Below, one piece after another: positions 30,964 through 40,283 of a DNA stretch of 48,684 bases. The DNA lies in assembly GCA_016937215.1 (NCBI GenBank), contig JAFGWI010000268.1:1-48684 (forward strand). The letters run 5' to 3'. Each line of letters opens with the position of its first letter. Within the stretch, counting starts at the first letter, position 1. Source of the DNA: Spirochaetales bacterium (lineage in GTDB: Bacteria; Spirochaetota; Spirochaetia; SZUA-6; JAFGRV01). Made by a program: the position numbers and the translations under genes. Under the pieces are notes generated by a model. That model had not been told where the DNA came from. It saw nothing but the letters and a program-made list of their open reading frames with translations, and ran no database searches.

Positions 30964-31884
30964 ATGAAACACTTAATTTATCTGAAATGGGTTTTTCTGT
31001 TATCCATAATCGTTGTGTCTGGCTCGCTATTTGCCGGGCCCGGGCTTGCTGAAAATAAAATCATCATTCGAGATTCTCTGGGGCGCGAAGTTGTTTTCGC
31101 GAAAAGGCCGCGAACTGTTGTTTCCGGCGCGCCCAGTGTTAGCGAAATTATTTTTGCCTTGGGAAAGGAAGCTGATTTAATTGGTCGAACCGATTATTGC
31201 GACTATCCCGAAGATGTGAAGAAAATTGCCAGCATTGGCGGTTTGCAGAATCCCAATATTGAAAAAATCATTCAATTGAATCCTGATGTGGTGATTGTCT
31301 CAACACATTTCAAATCAGAACATATTGAACTCCTGGAATCTCTTGGAATAAAGCTGGTTGCTTTTTATAATGATCAATCCTTTGAAGGGGTGCATGAAAT
31401 AATTGAAAAGATCGCTGCATTATTTGATCTTGAAGCAAAAGGCCGGGAATTGAATGAATCAATACGTTCCGATGTGGCTTGGGTGAAGGATGCTATGGCA
31501 AAAACCCGAACCAGGCCGAAGGTTTATTATGTAATCGGTTTCGGACCTTCCGGTGACTTTACCTCAGGCGGCAATACCTTTATTCATCAGCTTCTGGAAA
31601 TGGCAGGCGGAGAAAATATCGCGGCGGAACTTAAGGGGTGGGCTTTCAGCTTTGAAAAAATTGTGGAAGCTGATCCTGATATCATTATTTGCTCCCAGTT
31701 CTGGGGCGCGAAAAAAGACCTTGAAGCTGCTGAAGGCTACAGGGACTTGCGAGCAGTGAAAAATGGGTCTGTTTTTGAAATCGACAACAATATGCTGGAC
31801 AGGCAAGGGCCCAGAACAGCCAAGGGCTTGATGGCCTTGGTCGAGATCATTCATCCTGAATTATTTTTATCAGAAACGCAATGA
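30964..31884 (+). CDS. btuF: Periplasmic cobalamin-binding protein
   Basis: 306 residues from the ATG with AAAGGA upstream; an in-frame ATG at 30889 would add 25 residues inside the riboswitch leader and is rejected. The signal peptide ends near SGSLFAGPGLA. The mature protein is a class III periplasmic binding protein (PF01497): RIVVSGAP-type start (RPRTVVSGAPSVSEIIFAL), IGGLQNPNIEKIIQLNPDVVI, and a C-terminal lobe with the substrate-cleft tryptophan region (ELKGWAFSFEKIVEADPDIIICS). It delivers B12 or cobinamide to BtuCD. A homologous iron-siderophore receptor would look similar; the riboswitch and the cob genes decide for corrinoids. Its stop overlaps btuC as ATGA. Confidence 0.92.
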   Translation: MKHLIYLKWVFLLSIIVVSGSLFAGPGLAENKIIIRDSLGREVVFAKRPRTVVSGAPSVSEIIFALGKEADLIGRTDYCDYPEDVKKIASIGGLQNPNIEKIIQLNPDVVIVSTHFKSEHIELLESLGIKLVAFYNDQSFEGVHEIIEKIAALFDLEAKGRELNESIRSDVAWVKDAMAKTRTRPKVYYVIGFGPSGDFTSGGNTFIHQLLEMAGGENIAAELKGWAFSFEKIVEADPDIIICSQFWGAKKDLEAAEGYRDLRAVKNGSVFEIDNNMLDRQGPRTAKGLMALVEIIHPELFLSETQ

Positions 31885-32906
31885 AGCGCCTTTCTTCTTT
31901 AAAAATCATATACCTGGTTTTATCTTTCGGGCTTTTCGCTATTGCCTTGCTCTCGGTTTGGTTCGGTACTGCTGAAATTTCTTTTGAGGATGTTTTCAAG
32001 ATTATCGCAAATGCTTTGTTCAGAACAGATATTTTTTCGGTTAACCATACCAGTCAAATTATCGTGTTGCAACTGAGGTTGCCGCGGATGATTTTGGCTT
32101 TGCTTTGCGGAGCCTCATTAGGGGTGTCGGGTTCGGTTTTGCAATGTCTTTTCAATAATCCCATGGCTGATCCCTATGTGATGGGTATTTCTTCTGGCGC
32201 GGCTTTTGGCGTAACTCTTAGTGTGATTTCCGGCCTGGGGCTGCCTTTTCTGGTCCAGCTTTCGTCTTTTGGCGGCGCATTGCTCAGTGTTGTGCTGGTT
32301 CTTGTGCTGTCGGGTATAACAGGGAAGCCAGGACAAAGTCTGGTTATATTGCTGTCAGGTATTGCGGTAAGCCTTTTTTTTTCAGCCTTGACTTCGATGT
32401 TCATGTATTTGAACCAGGAGCAGGCTGAAAAAATAATGTTCTGGACCTTCGGTAGTTTGTCGGGTGCTAACTGGACAAAATGTTTTCAGATCGCTGTTTT
32501 CGTATTACCGGTGTTAGGGCTTTTGTTTTTTCAGTGGAAGACATTGAACCTTCTGAGCCAGGGGGATGAGGCAGCCCGCTCTCTGGGGATTGATCCCCCT
32601 AAGGCAAGGTTATTTTTACTGATACTAACATCGCTTATTACCTCCTTTACGGTTTCTGTTACCGGGATTATCGGATTTGTGGGCTTGATGGTGCCCCATA
32701 TACTCAGACTGATGATGGGACCCAATCATAAAACTTTGCTGCCCCTTTCAGCCCTGGGAGGGGCCTTGGTCCTGGTTTTGTCCGATTCCATCAGCCGCGT
32801 GATTTTGTCTCCCTCGGAAATCCCTGTGGGAATCGTGACATCCTTGATAGGCGCTCCCTATCTTTTCTTAACGATTGCCATGAAACAGAAGGTGAGAATA
32901 CCATGA
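31881..32906 (+). CDS. btuC: Cobalamin ABC transporter permease
   Basis: 341 residues, about ten membrane segments, FecCD family. Visible family blocks include LRLPRMILALLCGASLGVSGSVLQ, NPMADPYVMGISSGAAFG, and the coupling-helix region SLGIDPPKARLF, which contacts the ATPase, then GFVGLMVPHILRLMMG. It forms the inner-membrane channel for corrinoid import with the binding protein and ATPase encoded on either side. Both ends overlap neighbours by four bases (ATGA), so translation is coupled. It lies in the riboswitch-controlled operon. Confidence 0.94.
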   Translation: MKRLSSLKIIYLVLSFGLFAIALLSVWFGTAEISFEDVFKIIANALFRTDIFSVNHTSQIIVLQLRLPRMILALLCGASLGVSGSVLQCLFNNPMADPYVMGISSGAAFGVTLSVISGLGLPFLVQLSSFGGALLSVVLVLVLSGITGKPGQSLVILLSGIAVSLFFSALTSMFMYLNQEQAEKIMFWTFGSLSGANWTKCFQIAVFVLPVLGLLFFQWKTLNLLSQGDEAARSLGIDPPKARLFLLILTSLITSFTVSVTGIIGFVGLMVPHILRLMMGPNHKTLLPLSALGGALVLVLSDSISRVILSPSEIPVGIVTSLIGAPYLFLTIAMKQKVRIP

Positions 32907-33694
32907 GGTCTGGCACTGTTTTTAATTCCTTGCTCGAGGTCCGGGAACTTTCCTGGGCATATAAAAGGGATTTTGCTCTTAATAACATCAGTTTTTCATT
33001 ATATCCGGCTAATCGAATCGGCATCATTGGTCCTAATGGGGCCGGGAAATCCACTTTGATAAAGGTGCTTCTGAAAATACACAAGCCACCGCTAAACTCG
33101 ATTTTTATCAAGGGTACGGATATTTGCGGATTAACCCAATCTCGCTTGGCCGGGTATTTATCCTATGTTCCCCAGATCGCAGCTGATCCGGGCCATTTTT
33201 CCGTAAAGGAAATAGTGCAAATGGGCCGTTATGTTTACGGCCATTGCGATTCAAGTGAAGATAAGCAAATAGTTGAATCAGCTCTGGGGGCCCTGGAGTT
33301 AAGCTTATTGCAAAATCGAAACATAGCAGAGCTTAGTGGCGGAGAATTTCAGCGCGTTCTTTTAGCCAGGGCCTTGGCGCAAAAGACCGAGATTCTTTTG
33401 CTGGATGAACCAACTAATCATCTGGATATGGTTCAGCAATTAAGGATACTGAGAACTCTAAAAAAAGAACAGCAAAAAAGAGGGTTCAGCATTTTATCGG
33501 TTTTTCATGATATTAATCTGGCTTTGGATTTTTGTACGCATATTCTGGTGATGAAACAGGGGCAACTGATCAGTTTTTCAGAATCCAAGGATTTATTTGA
33601 ATCTGAAATTCTTGATGATGTTTATCAGTTGAAATTTACCCGGGTCAAAGACAGGGGCTCTCATAGTCAATATTTAATCGCGAGTCTGAGGTAA
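32903..33694 (+). CDS. btuD: Cobalamin ABC transporter ATP-binding protein
   Basis: 263 residues with a complete ABC domain: Walker A GPNGAGKST (about 47-55), Q-loop in SYVPQ, signature LSGGEFQRV (about 144-152), Walker B ILLLDEPTNHLD, and the switch histidine in VFHDINLAL. This is the FepC/BtuD/HmuV type that powers FecCD permeases. The start overlaps btuC by ATGA; the cobD-cobQ gene begins two bases after its stop. Its role as the corrinoid importer ATPase follows from the operon. Confidence 0.94.
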   Translation: MRSGTVFNSLLEVRELSWAYKRDFALNNISFSLYPANRIGIIGPNGAGKSTLIKVLLKIHKPPLNSIFIKGTDICGLTQSRLAGYLSYVPQIAADPGHFSVKEIVQMGRYVYGHCDSSEDKQIVESALGALELSLLQNRNIAELSGGEFQRVLLARALAQKTEILLLDEPTNHLDMVQQLRILRTLKKEQQKRGFSILSVFHDINLALDFCTHILVMKQGQLISFSESKDLFESEILDDVYQLKFTRVKDRGSHSQYLIASLR

Positions 33695-33696
33695 AT

Positions 33697-36252
33697 ATGC
33701 ATGGCGGAAATCTGAAAACCATTGTCGAAAAATATAATCTGAATGCCCGTGATGTGATTGATTTCAGTGTTAGTGTGAATCCTTTGGGTTTTCCCGGGGA
33801 AACCAGAAAAATTATCAGCCAGTGTACGGAAGCTCTTGTGAATTATCCGGATCCCGATTATCGGGAATTTGCTAAAGCAATAGCTGACTATGAAAAAATC
33901 TGTGTTTCACAGCTTGTTCCAGGAAACGGAAGTTCCGAACTTCTCTATTTTATATTGGCGGCCCTGGATCTTGATGAGATCCTTATTCCCTCTCCGGCTT
34001 ATATTGATTATGAAAAATACGCTTGTCAGTTGAGAATTCAAACCCGCTTTGTTGATTTGAACCAGGGGCAATCCTTTGAGCCCGATTTTTTGAAATTACG
34101 GGAGCTGTTGAAAAATTCAAGGGCGAAAACAGCTTTGCTCATGGGAGTGCCTAACAATCCAACAGGTGGTGTTCCCGATGAAAATCAACTGAAGCAGTTA
34201 ATTGAGGATTTTCCGCGGCATTTTTTTATTTTTGATCTGGCTTATTATGATATAAGCGGCCTGGATTTGGCCTTGTTTAAGAATCCTGGGAAATATCAAA
34301 ATGTGATTTTAATAAAATCCTTAACAAAACTTTTCGCTGTTCCAGGTGTCCGTATGGCTTACGCGTTAATGTGTGAAAAACTTGCCTTGAAGATAAAGGA
34401 ATCGCTTCCGGTGTGGAATGTCAATTCCTTTGCCGAGCGATTGGGATGCGCCTTCCTTGAAAATCGTGATTATATAAAAAAAACGATTGCTCATATTACT
34501 TTTTTGAAAGAAAAGATGAGTTCAGCGTTACAGGAATATAAAGACATCAGCATTATTCCCGGAAAAGCCAATTTTATTTTGTTTCATCTCGACCGTGGCG
34601 ATCCTGGGGAGTTTTATAAGTTTTTCGCGGAAAGAGGATTGATTCTTCGATGGTGCCATGATTACCGAAACCTGGATGAACGTTATTTTAGAATCGGTTT
34701 AAGGCGTGAAGATGAAAATAACAGACTTCTTGATGCTTTTGATGTTTTTTTTCAAAAAACCCGCGCTGTAAGGAATGTTAAAAAGAAAAAACCGGCCTTG
34801 ATGTTTCAGGGGACATCTTCCAATGCTGGAAAAAGTTTGATGACAGCTGCTTTTTGTCGCGTGCTCCATCGTCGCGGTTTTTCGGTGGCACCCTTCAAAG
34901 CTCAAAACATGTCTTTGAATTCAGCTGTTAGCTTTGATGGCGGCGAGGTCGGCCGCGCCCAGGCTTTGCAGGCCCGGGCAGCCGGTATTAGTGTGCATAC
35001 AGACATGAATCCTGTTTTGCTGAAGCCCAATAGCGATACTGGGGCCCAGGTCATAGTTAATGGCAAGGTCTGGCAAAATCTTGAGGCTTTGGATTATTAT
35101 GCTTCCAAAAACTACCTGCGGGATCAAATCCATGCGGCTTACGACCGTCTCTCCTCCCAATATGATGTTGTTATTCTTGAAGGCGCCGGCAGTCCCGGTG
35201 AAGTGAATTTGAAACAGCACGATATGGTTAATATGCATATGGCCTGTTACGCTAATAGCAATGTTATCCTGGTCGGCGATATTGACAGGGGCGGTGTATA
35301 TGCCTCATTTATCGGTCATCTTGAAGTGATGGAAGAATGGGAACGTCGCCTTGTTCAGGGGTTTATTGTCAACAAATTCCGGGGTGACGCGAGTTTGCTA
35401 AAAGACGCCCATGAATATGTGTTTGACTATTGCGGTAAGGGTGTGATTGGAATTATGCCCTATTTAAAGGATCACCGCCTTCCTGAAGAAGACGGAGTTG
35501 ATTTTGAAGAAAGATATGGAGGGGCATCGGGTTCTGGCCCTATGTTGAATGTGGGCGTGCTTGAATTGACTCACATTTCCAATTCGACTGATATTGATCC
35601 CATTCTGGATTATTCCCAATGCCGCCTGATAAAAATCAGGACAATTAAGGATTTACAGGATAAAGATATTCATCTATTGATTATACCTGGCAGCAAGAAT
35701 GTGATTTCCGATTTCAGGGAACTTGAAAATGCCCGATTAACCGATGAGATCAAAAATCAGTTTTTTAACAGAAATTTATGTGTCCTGGGTATTTGCGGCG
35801 GATTCCAGATGCTGGGAGAAAATATATCTGATCCCATGGGAATTGAATCAAAACCTGGTACCACTATTCGGGGGCTCGGCCTTTTAGCGGTCAACACGGT
35901 GCTTGCTGAAACAAAATCGCTTTCTCAAAGAACGACCCAATGCCTTTTAAACAAAAAAAATGTTCAAGGTTATGAAATCCATCATGGAGTTTCCCGTTAT
36001 GAAAGGGAGTTATTCAGCGATGTTGGCCTTGGAACCTGGAGTGAAAGAATTTGGGGAAGTTATTTGCATGGAATTTGTGAAAACCATGATTTCCTTGAAA
36101 TGCTATTGAAGGAAACAGCCAGGGCGCACAATTTGGAAATTAACTGTTTTCACCGAAGTGAAAACAATCTTGACATGGCACTGGATTCCTTTGCCGATTG
36201 TTTTGAAGAAAATGTGGATCTCCGATTTTTATTAAAGGCAACTGGCTTGTAA
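33697..36252 (+). CDS. cobD-cobQ: Fusion of threonine-phosphate decarboxylase (CobD) and cobyric acid synthase (CobQ/CbiP)
   Basis: 851 residues combining two enzymes of late B12 synthesis. Residues 1-353 are a PLP-dependent fold-type I protein of the CobD/HisC type: MHGGN start, DFSVSVNPLG, VPNNPTGG, and Lys211 in SLTKLFAVPGVRMAY as the expected PLP lysine. It should make (R)-1-amino-2-propanol phosphate from threonine phosphate. A short basic linker (about 354-366; VKKKKP) leads to CobQ: P-loop GTSSNAGKS (372-380), FKAQNMSLNSAV, and a class I glutamine amidotransferase domain with Cys700 in GICGGFQMLG and His791 in GSYLHGI. Both halves look complete. I saw no internal stop or frame change. 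GAGGT lies upstream of the ATG. Confidence 0.94.
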   Translation: MHGGNLKTIVEKYNLNARDVIDFSVSVNPLGFPGETRKIISQCTEALVNYPDPDYREFAKAIADYEKICVSQLVPGNGSSELLYFILAALDLDEILIPSPAYIDYEKYACQLRIQTRFVDLNQGQSFEPDFLKLRELLKNSRAKTALLMGVPNNPTGGVPDENQLKQLIEDFPRHFFIFDLAYYDISGLDLALFKNPGKYQNVILIKSLTKLFAVPGVRMAYALMCEKLALKIKESLPVWNVNSFAERLGCAFLENRDYIKKTIAHITFLKEKMSSALQEYKDISIIPGKANFILFHLDRGDPGEFYKFFAERGLILRWCHDYRNLDERYFRIGLRREDENNRLLDAFDVFFQKTRAVRNVKKKKPALMFQGTSSNAGKSLMTAAFCRVLHRRGFSVAPFKAQNMSLNSAVSFDGGEVGRAQALQARAAGISVHTDMNPVLLKPNSDTGAQVIVNGKVWQNLEALDYYASKNYLRDQIHAAYDRLSSQYDVVILEGAGSPGEVNLKQHDMVNMHMACYANSNVILVGDIDRGGVYASFIGHLEVMEEWERRLVQGFIVNKFRGDASLLKDAHEYVFDYCGKGVIGIMPYLKDHRLPEEDGVDFEERYGGASGSGPMLNVGVLELTHISNSTDIDPILDYSQCRLIKIRTIKDLQDKDIHLLIIPGSKNVISDFRELENARLTDEIKNQFFNRNLCVLGICGGFQMLGENISDPMGIESKPGTTIRGLGLLAVNTVLAETKSLSQRTTQCLLNKKNVQGYEIHHGVSRYERELFSDVGLGTWSERIWGSYLHGICENHDFLEMLLKETARAHNLEINCFHRSENNLDMALDSFADCFEENVDLRFLLKATGL

Positions 36253-36253
36253 G

Positions 36254-37216
36254 ATGGATGTATTGGTAATCCTCGCGGCTTTTGCGCTGGACACGATTTT
36301 AGGCGACCCTCAATGGGCCTGGCACCCTGTCCGGCTTGTGGGTAAAGCGGCTGTTTTTTTTGAGTCGCTCATCGTGAGATTTATGGGGCGGAATAAATTC
36401 GCCGGGCTATTGTGCTTTTGTCTGGTTTTTGGAGCAGGGGTGCTTCCGTTTTTACTGTGCTGGATTCTTTTATCCCAAGGGGAAACTTACTCATCATTTT
36501 TTATGTATTTCAAAATAATCCTGGGTATAATAATGGTGTATTTTTCCTTTGCTCAAAGGGATTTGGTTACACACGCTTTGGCGGTAAAAAAAGCCTTGAG
36601 CCAAAATGAGCTTTTGAAAGCCAGGGAAAGGCTTTCCTGGATGGTCTCTCGTGACACAAGGAATATGCCGGTAAAGCAGATTATCCAGAGTTCTCTTGAG
36701 AGCCTTGCGGAAAATTATTGTGACAGTGTTTTCGCGCCTTTGTTTTTTGCCGCTTTATTTGGGCCCCTTGGGGCGTGGGCGTACCGTATCATCAATACCC
36801 TAGATGCCATGTGGGGGTACAAAAATGAAAAATACCTTGAATTTGGATTTACCGCGGCCCGCTTGGATGATATCGCTAATTTTATTCCTTCACGTTTATC
36901 AGCCTTGTATCTGATCCTGTCATCATTCCTCATTCCCGGGCTCTCAGGAATAAGGGCTCTCAAAACAGTGATAGCTGATGCTTCCAAACATAAGAGCCCT
37001 AACTCCGGTTATCCTGAAGCTGCCGCGGCCGGTGCTTTGGGAATTGCCTTTGGCGGTGAGTTTGTTTATTTCGGGAAAAAGGTCATCAATGTGAAGATCG
37101 GGCAGGGGGAGGTTGGATTACATCATTTCAGCCGGATGATTGTTCTGCTTTACATTTCAACATTTACTTTATTAGGTACAATCCTTTTTGCCGTACTGAT
37201 AAAAGGGGGATTATAA
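36254..37216 (+). CDS. cbiB: Adenosylcobinamide-phosphate synthase (CbiB)
   Basis: 320 residues, a membrane protein of the CbiB/CobD family (PF03186). It opens with DTILGDPQWAWHPVRLVGK, the family's invariant N-terminal motif, and contains ARERLSWMVSRDTRNM, SLAENYCDSVFAPLFF and DAMWGYKNEKY, all typical. It joins aminopropanol (phosphate) to adenosylcobyric acid, the step right after the products of the preceding fused CobD-CobQ. (CbiB is also called CobD in some genomes; it is unrelated to the decarboxylase half upstream.) It starts one base after the cobD-cobQ stop and abuts cobO with no gap. Confidence 0.95.
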   Translation: MDVLVILAAFALDTILGDPQWAWHPVRLVGKAAVFFESLIVRFMGRNKFAGLLCFCLVFGAGVLPFLLCWILLSQGETYSSFFMYFKIILGIIMVYFSFAQRDLVTHALAVKKALSQNELLKARERLSWMVSRDTRNMPVKQIIQSSLESLAENYCDSVFAPLFFAALFGPLGAWAYRIINTLDAMWGYKNEKYLEFGFTAARLDDIANFIPSRLSALYLILSSFLIPGLSGIRALKTVIADASKHKSPNSGYPEAAAAGALGIAFGGEFVYFGKKVINVKIGQGEVGLHHFSRMIVLLYISTFTLLGTILFAVLIKGGL

Positions 37217-37726
37217 ATGAAAGGATATTTGCAGGTTTATACAGGAAAGGGAAAAGGAAAGTCAACCGCTTCTTTTGGTTTAGCCATGCGAGCCACAGGA
37301 GCCAAGTTGAAAGTCGTGATTATTCAGTTTATCAAAAGTATGGCCTATTCTGAAGTCGCTATCTTCAAACAGCTTGGTATTGATATTTATCAATATGGCC
37401 GGGGCTGTTTCATCAAGGGCGATCCCACTGAAGAGGACAGAAAATACGCGAAGCAGGCATTGGAAAAAGCCTTGGAACTGTTTGAGAAAAATACAATCGA
37501 TTTGCTCATACTTGATGAGATTAATGTGGCCCATTATTTCAAGTTGTTCACTGATGCTGAATTAAAGAAGCTTTTAGCAAAGCGCCCCGAAAATATGGAG
37601 CTTGTCTGTACCGGTCGCTACGCGCCTCACTTTTTAATCGAACAAGCTGATTTGGTTACGGAAATGGCTGAAATCAAGCATTATTATGCCAAGGGAGTCC
37701 AGGCCAGGGTTGGAATTGAACGCTGA
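37217..37726 (+). CDS. cobO: Cob(I)yrinic acid a,c-diamide adenosyltransferase (CobO/BtuR/CobA type)
   Basis: 169 residues. It starts MKGYLQVYTGKGKGKSTASFG, containing the P-loop GKGKGKST that binds ATP in this family, and has VVIIQFIKS, LLILDEINVA (Walker B-like) and CTGRYAPHFLIEQADLVTEM, all diagnostic. It transfers the adenosyl group to reduced corrinoids. The ATG immediately follows the cbiB stop, with GGGGGA upstream. It is the last gene of the riboswitch operon; the convergent cobC gene begins 28 bases further on, with no obvious terminator between. Confidence 0.95.
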   Translation: MKGYLQVYTGKGKGKSTASFGLAMRATGAKLKVVIIQFIKSMAYSEVAIFKQLGIDIYQYGRGCFIKGDPTEEDRKYAKQALEKALELFEKNTIDLLILDEINVAHYFKLFTDAELKKLLAKRPENMELVCTGRYAPHFLIEQADLVTEMAEIKHYYAKGVQARVGIER

Positions 37727-37754
37727 TCAGCTCTTTTGGGGCTTGTGGGAAGGT

Positions 37755-38303
37755 TCAGATATTTTCAAAATAAATCAGGCTTCCAAAGTTTGGGTTTGGG
37801 TTAAAAAAATCACTGATTTTTTTCTGATAGAGGATATGATAAAAACTCCTTATAAGACCGCTGTGAGTGATAATGAGTGAATTGTTAAGTGAATTGTTCT
37901 TTATGAAATTTCCCGCGCGATCGAGAAGATCGGACAAGGATTCACCCCCAGGCGGCCTTGCAGACTTCCAGTTGGAACACCAGTTTTGATAGTTGCTGTC
38001 TTTAGCCCAAAGTTCATCAAAGGACTTTCCTTCCCATTCACCAAAACTGATTTCCATCAATAAAGGATCCACTTTAAAGGGCAAATGAAAAGCCTTTGAA
38101 ATAAAGGCGGCTGGTTCCTTGCATCGGGAAAGGGGGCTCGTGTAAATACAGGATATTTTACCTGAATTGACAAGAGCGCTGATTTCAGGAAAAAGCCTTT
38201 GAAGCTCCATCTGATAGTTGGTATTCAGGGGAATATCCCTTTGGCCGTAACACGTGGCCGGTTCAATATCCGGCCGGGGATGCCTCAGACAATAAAAGTC
38301 CAT
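37755..38303 (-). CDS. cobC: Alpha-ribazole phosphatase (CobC), histidine phosphatase family
   Basis: 182 residues with the phosphoglycerate-mutase fold. The phospho-accepting histidine is His8 in LRHPRPD (the usual RHG is RHP here, which occurs in CobC-type members). Other blocks are YTSPLSRCKEPA, MEISFGEWEGKSFDEL and THSGLIRSFYHIL (second catalytic histidine). It removes the phosphate from alpha-ribazole phosphate or adenosylcobalamin phosphate at the end of B12 synthesis. The gene overlaps cobS by 19 bases, strong support for the pathway assignment over a general phosphatase. Confidence 0.88.
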   Translation of the reverse strand: MDFYCLRHPRPDIEPATCYGQRDIPLNTNYQMELQRLFPEISALVNSGKISCIYTSPLSRCKEPAAFISKAFHLPFKVDPLLMEISFGEWEGKSFDELWAKDSNYQNWCSNWKSARPPGGESLSDLLDRAGNFIKNNSLNNSLIITHSGLIRSFYHILYQKKISDFFNPNPNFGSLIYFENI

Positions 38304-39037
38304 TGAATGTATACCCCACCCAGTAGCAACGCTTCGCTGATCTGTTCACTGGCACCCAGGAGATCGCCTGTGTATCCGCCGGCTTGCTTTTTGTAAAAAA
38401 GGACGAAAAAAAGAACCAGTAAGGGAAAGGCCGTAAAAAAGAGCAAAAAATATGGGTTCAACAAGGCGCTGAAAACCATGGCCATTGAGGAGGCAATGAT
38501 CAAGCCCCCAAGGCTGATACCTCTGGAAACAGGTTTTGCCTTGCTTTTCTGGTCCAATCGGACATAATCGAGAAAAAAAATAAGATAAACTGGTGTTAAG
38601 CGGCTGATCACATGAATAACCATGATGGCGGGAATTATTATGTTGGAAGGTGTTTCTGTTAATAAAGCGAATTTCAGTAGAATTAACAAAAGGGTGCCCA
38701 CCAGTCCGTAAGCTCCCACCCGGCTGTCCTTCATGATATTGAGTTTGTCTTCTATGGTAAAGCCGCCGCCCAGGCCGTCACAGGTATCTGAAAAGCCGTC
38801 TTCATGAAAGGCTCCGGTGAAAAGAACCCCGGCGATAAGTGAAATGACCGCAGCAACCGCTTTGGGAAAAACCAGACTGGCTGCAAAATAACAACCGGCG
38901 CAGACTCCGCCCACAATCAGGCCGATCAGCGGTAAAAAAACCGTGGCCTTGTTCAGGCTTTGTTCATCCAAGTGGATGCTTTTGGGAACCGGGAGGCGAG
39001 TGTAAAAGGACAGAGCGGAAAAAAAGGCCTGGATCAT
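38285..39037 (-). CDS. cobS: Adenosylcobinamide-GDP ribazoletransferase (CobS)
   Basis: 250 residues, a polytopic membrane protein of the CobS/CobV family. It begins QAFFSALSFYTRLPVP, then has the metal-binding GAFHEDGFSDTCDGLGGG block and DSRVGAYGLVG, the two invariant motifs, and ends GYTGDLLGASEQISEALLL. It joins alpha-ribazole (phosphate) to adenosylcobinamide-GDP at the inner membrane. It overlaps cobT upstream by ATGA and cobC downstream by 19 bases, so the three are one leftward transcription unit. Confidence 0.95.
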   Translation of the reverse strand: MIQAFFSALSFYTRLPVPKSIHLDEQSLNKATVFLPLIGLIVGGVCAGCYFAASLVFPKAVAAVISLIAGVLFTGAFHEDGFSDTCDGLGGGFTIEDKLNIMKDSRVGAYGLVGTLLLILLKFALLTETPSNIIIPAIMVIHVISRLTPVYLIFFLDYVRLDQKSKAKPVSRGISLGGLIIASSMAMVFSALLNPYFLLFFTAFPLLVLFFVLFYKKQAGGYTGDLLGASEQISEALLLGGVYIQWTFIV

Positions 39038-40056
39038 TCCAGGGAACCCTGGTCTGCTTCTGAAACACCGGCAGATTCAAAGCTGGCCATTTTGTTAAAA
39101 AAATCTACGGCGCTTTCGATCAAGGGATAGGCCAGGGCTGCCCCTGTTCCTTCACCCAGGCGTAAGCCCATGTTTAACAATGCTTTGGCCCCAATTGCTT
39201 CCAGCATTTTTTTATGGCCGGATTCATCGCTTTGATGGCAGTAAATGCAATAGTCTCGGATCAGGGGGTCCATTTTAAGGGCAGCGAGGTTCGCGGCTGT
39301 GCAGATAAAGCCATCAACCAGAATTATCATTTTTTCCCGTGCTGCCTGGAGCATGGCGCCAGCGATCATGGCGATTTCAAAACCGCCGAAAGTGGTCAGA
39401 ATTTCCAGTGGATCGCTGATTCTGCCATGTTTTTCAAGTACTTGCTCAAGGATTTCTGTTTTTTTCTTCAGGCCCTCATCATTCCAGCCCGTGCCGCGCC
39501 CTGTGCATTCTGAAATCGGCAGGCCCAGATACTGGCTCATTAAGAGGGCAGCAGAGGAGCTGTTGCCAATGCCCATTTCCCCAAAACCAATGATATTGGT
39601 GCCCTGGCTCTTAGCCTCCTGAACCAATTCAGCGCCGGTGGTCATGGCTTTCTGGCATTCTTCCGTTGTCATGGCCTTTTCCAAAAGGCAATTTCTGGTG
39701 CCATGGGCCATTTTACGATTAATCAAAGCCAGTTCCGGCGGGAAATCGTAATTCACCCCCGCATCCACTATTTTCAGGTCCAGACCGTGGGTGCGGCAAA
39801 AAACATTAATCGCTGCTCCGCCGGATAGAAAATTCATCACCATCTGAAAAGTCACTTCCTGGGGATAGGTACTGACCCCGGCTCGCGCCAGGCCATGGTC
39901 AGCCGCGAAAACCAGTATTCGCGGAAAGCGCAGCTCTGGTGAAAGGGAATTTTGAATCCGCGCGATTTGAGCGGCTGTATCTTCAAGCAGGCCGAGAGAC
40001 CCCAGAGGTTTGGTTTTTTGGTCGATTTTGTTCTGAATGGCTTGGTGTAAACTCAT
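39034..40056 (-). CDS. cobT: Nicotinate-nucleotide--dimethylbenzimidazole phosphoribosyltransferase (CobT)
   Basis: 340 residues, normal length. Family blocks: KTKPLGSLGLLEDTAAQIARIQ at the N-terminus, FAADHGLARAGVS, MVMNFLSGGAAINVF, GFGEMGIGNSSSAALL, GGFEIAMIAGAM, and the C-terminal LGEGTGAALAYPLI with the catalytic glutamate region. It makes alpha-ribazole phosphate, activating the lower ligand of B12. Dispersed repeat copy F lies directly upstream, between cobT and the cobU gene, so cobU and cobTSC may be separately transcribed. AAGGA precedes the ATG. Confidence 0.96.
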   Translation of the reverse strand: MSLHQAIQNKIDQKTKPLGSLGLLEDTAAQIARIQNSLSPELRFPRILVFAADHGLARAGVSTYPQEVTFQMVMNFLSGGAAINVFCRTHGLDLKIVDAGVNYDFPPELALINRKMAHGTRNCLLEKAMTTEECQKAMTTGAELVQEAKSQGTNIIGFGEMGIGNSSSAALLMSQYLGLPISECTGRGTGWNDEGLKKKTEILEQVLEKHGRISDPLEILTTFGGFEIAMIAGAMLQAAREKMIILVDGFICTAANLAALKMDPLIRDYCIYCHQSDESGHKKMLEAIGAKALLNMGLRLGEGTGAALAYPLIESAVDFFNKMASFESAGVSEADQGSLE

Positions 40057-40098
40057 AAAATATCCTTTTTGTGTGTATTTAGTATCCTGTGTTGAATC

Positions 40099-40250
40099 GC
40101 GTTAGGGATTAAAGCGGTGGAGAACTGTTTTTTCAAAAACAGTTCTCCAAAGCGTTTTTCTTCGGATAATTTCCGAAGAAAAACCTTCGAAGCAAAGCGT
40201 AGCCGCGTAAAGCCCGGCCTGCCGCAACAGCGTGGAGGCAGGCAACGCCC
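40099..40250 (+). repeat. Dispersed hairpin repeat, copy F
   Basis: GCGTTAGGGATTAAAGC, hairpin 1 with GGAGAACTGT/ACAGTTCTCC arms around TTTTTCAAAA, AAAGC, hairpin 2 with GTTTTTCTTCGG/CCGAAGAAAAAC arms, CTTCGAAGC, GTAGCCGCGTAAAGCCCGG, hairpin 3 with GCCTGCC/GGCAGGC arms, and the end CAACGCCC. It is downstream of cobU and upstream of cobT. Confidence 0.93.
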
Positions 40251-40283
40251 ATAATTTTTATAAATACCGCGAAATGCCCGGAA

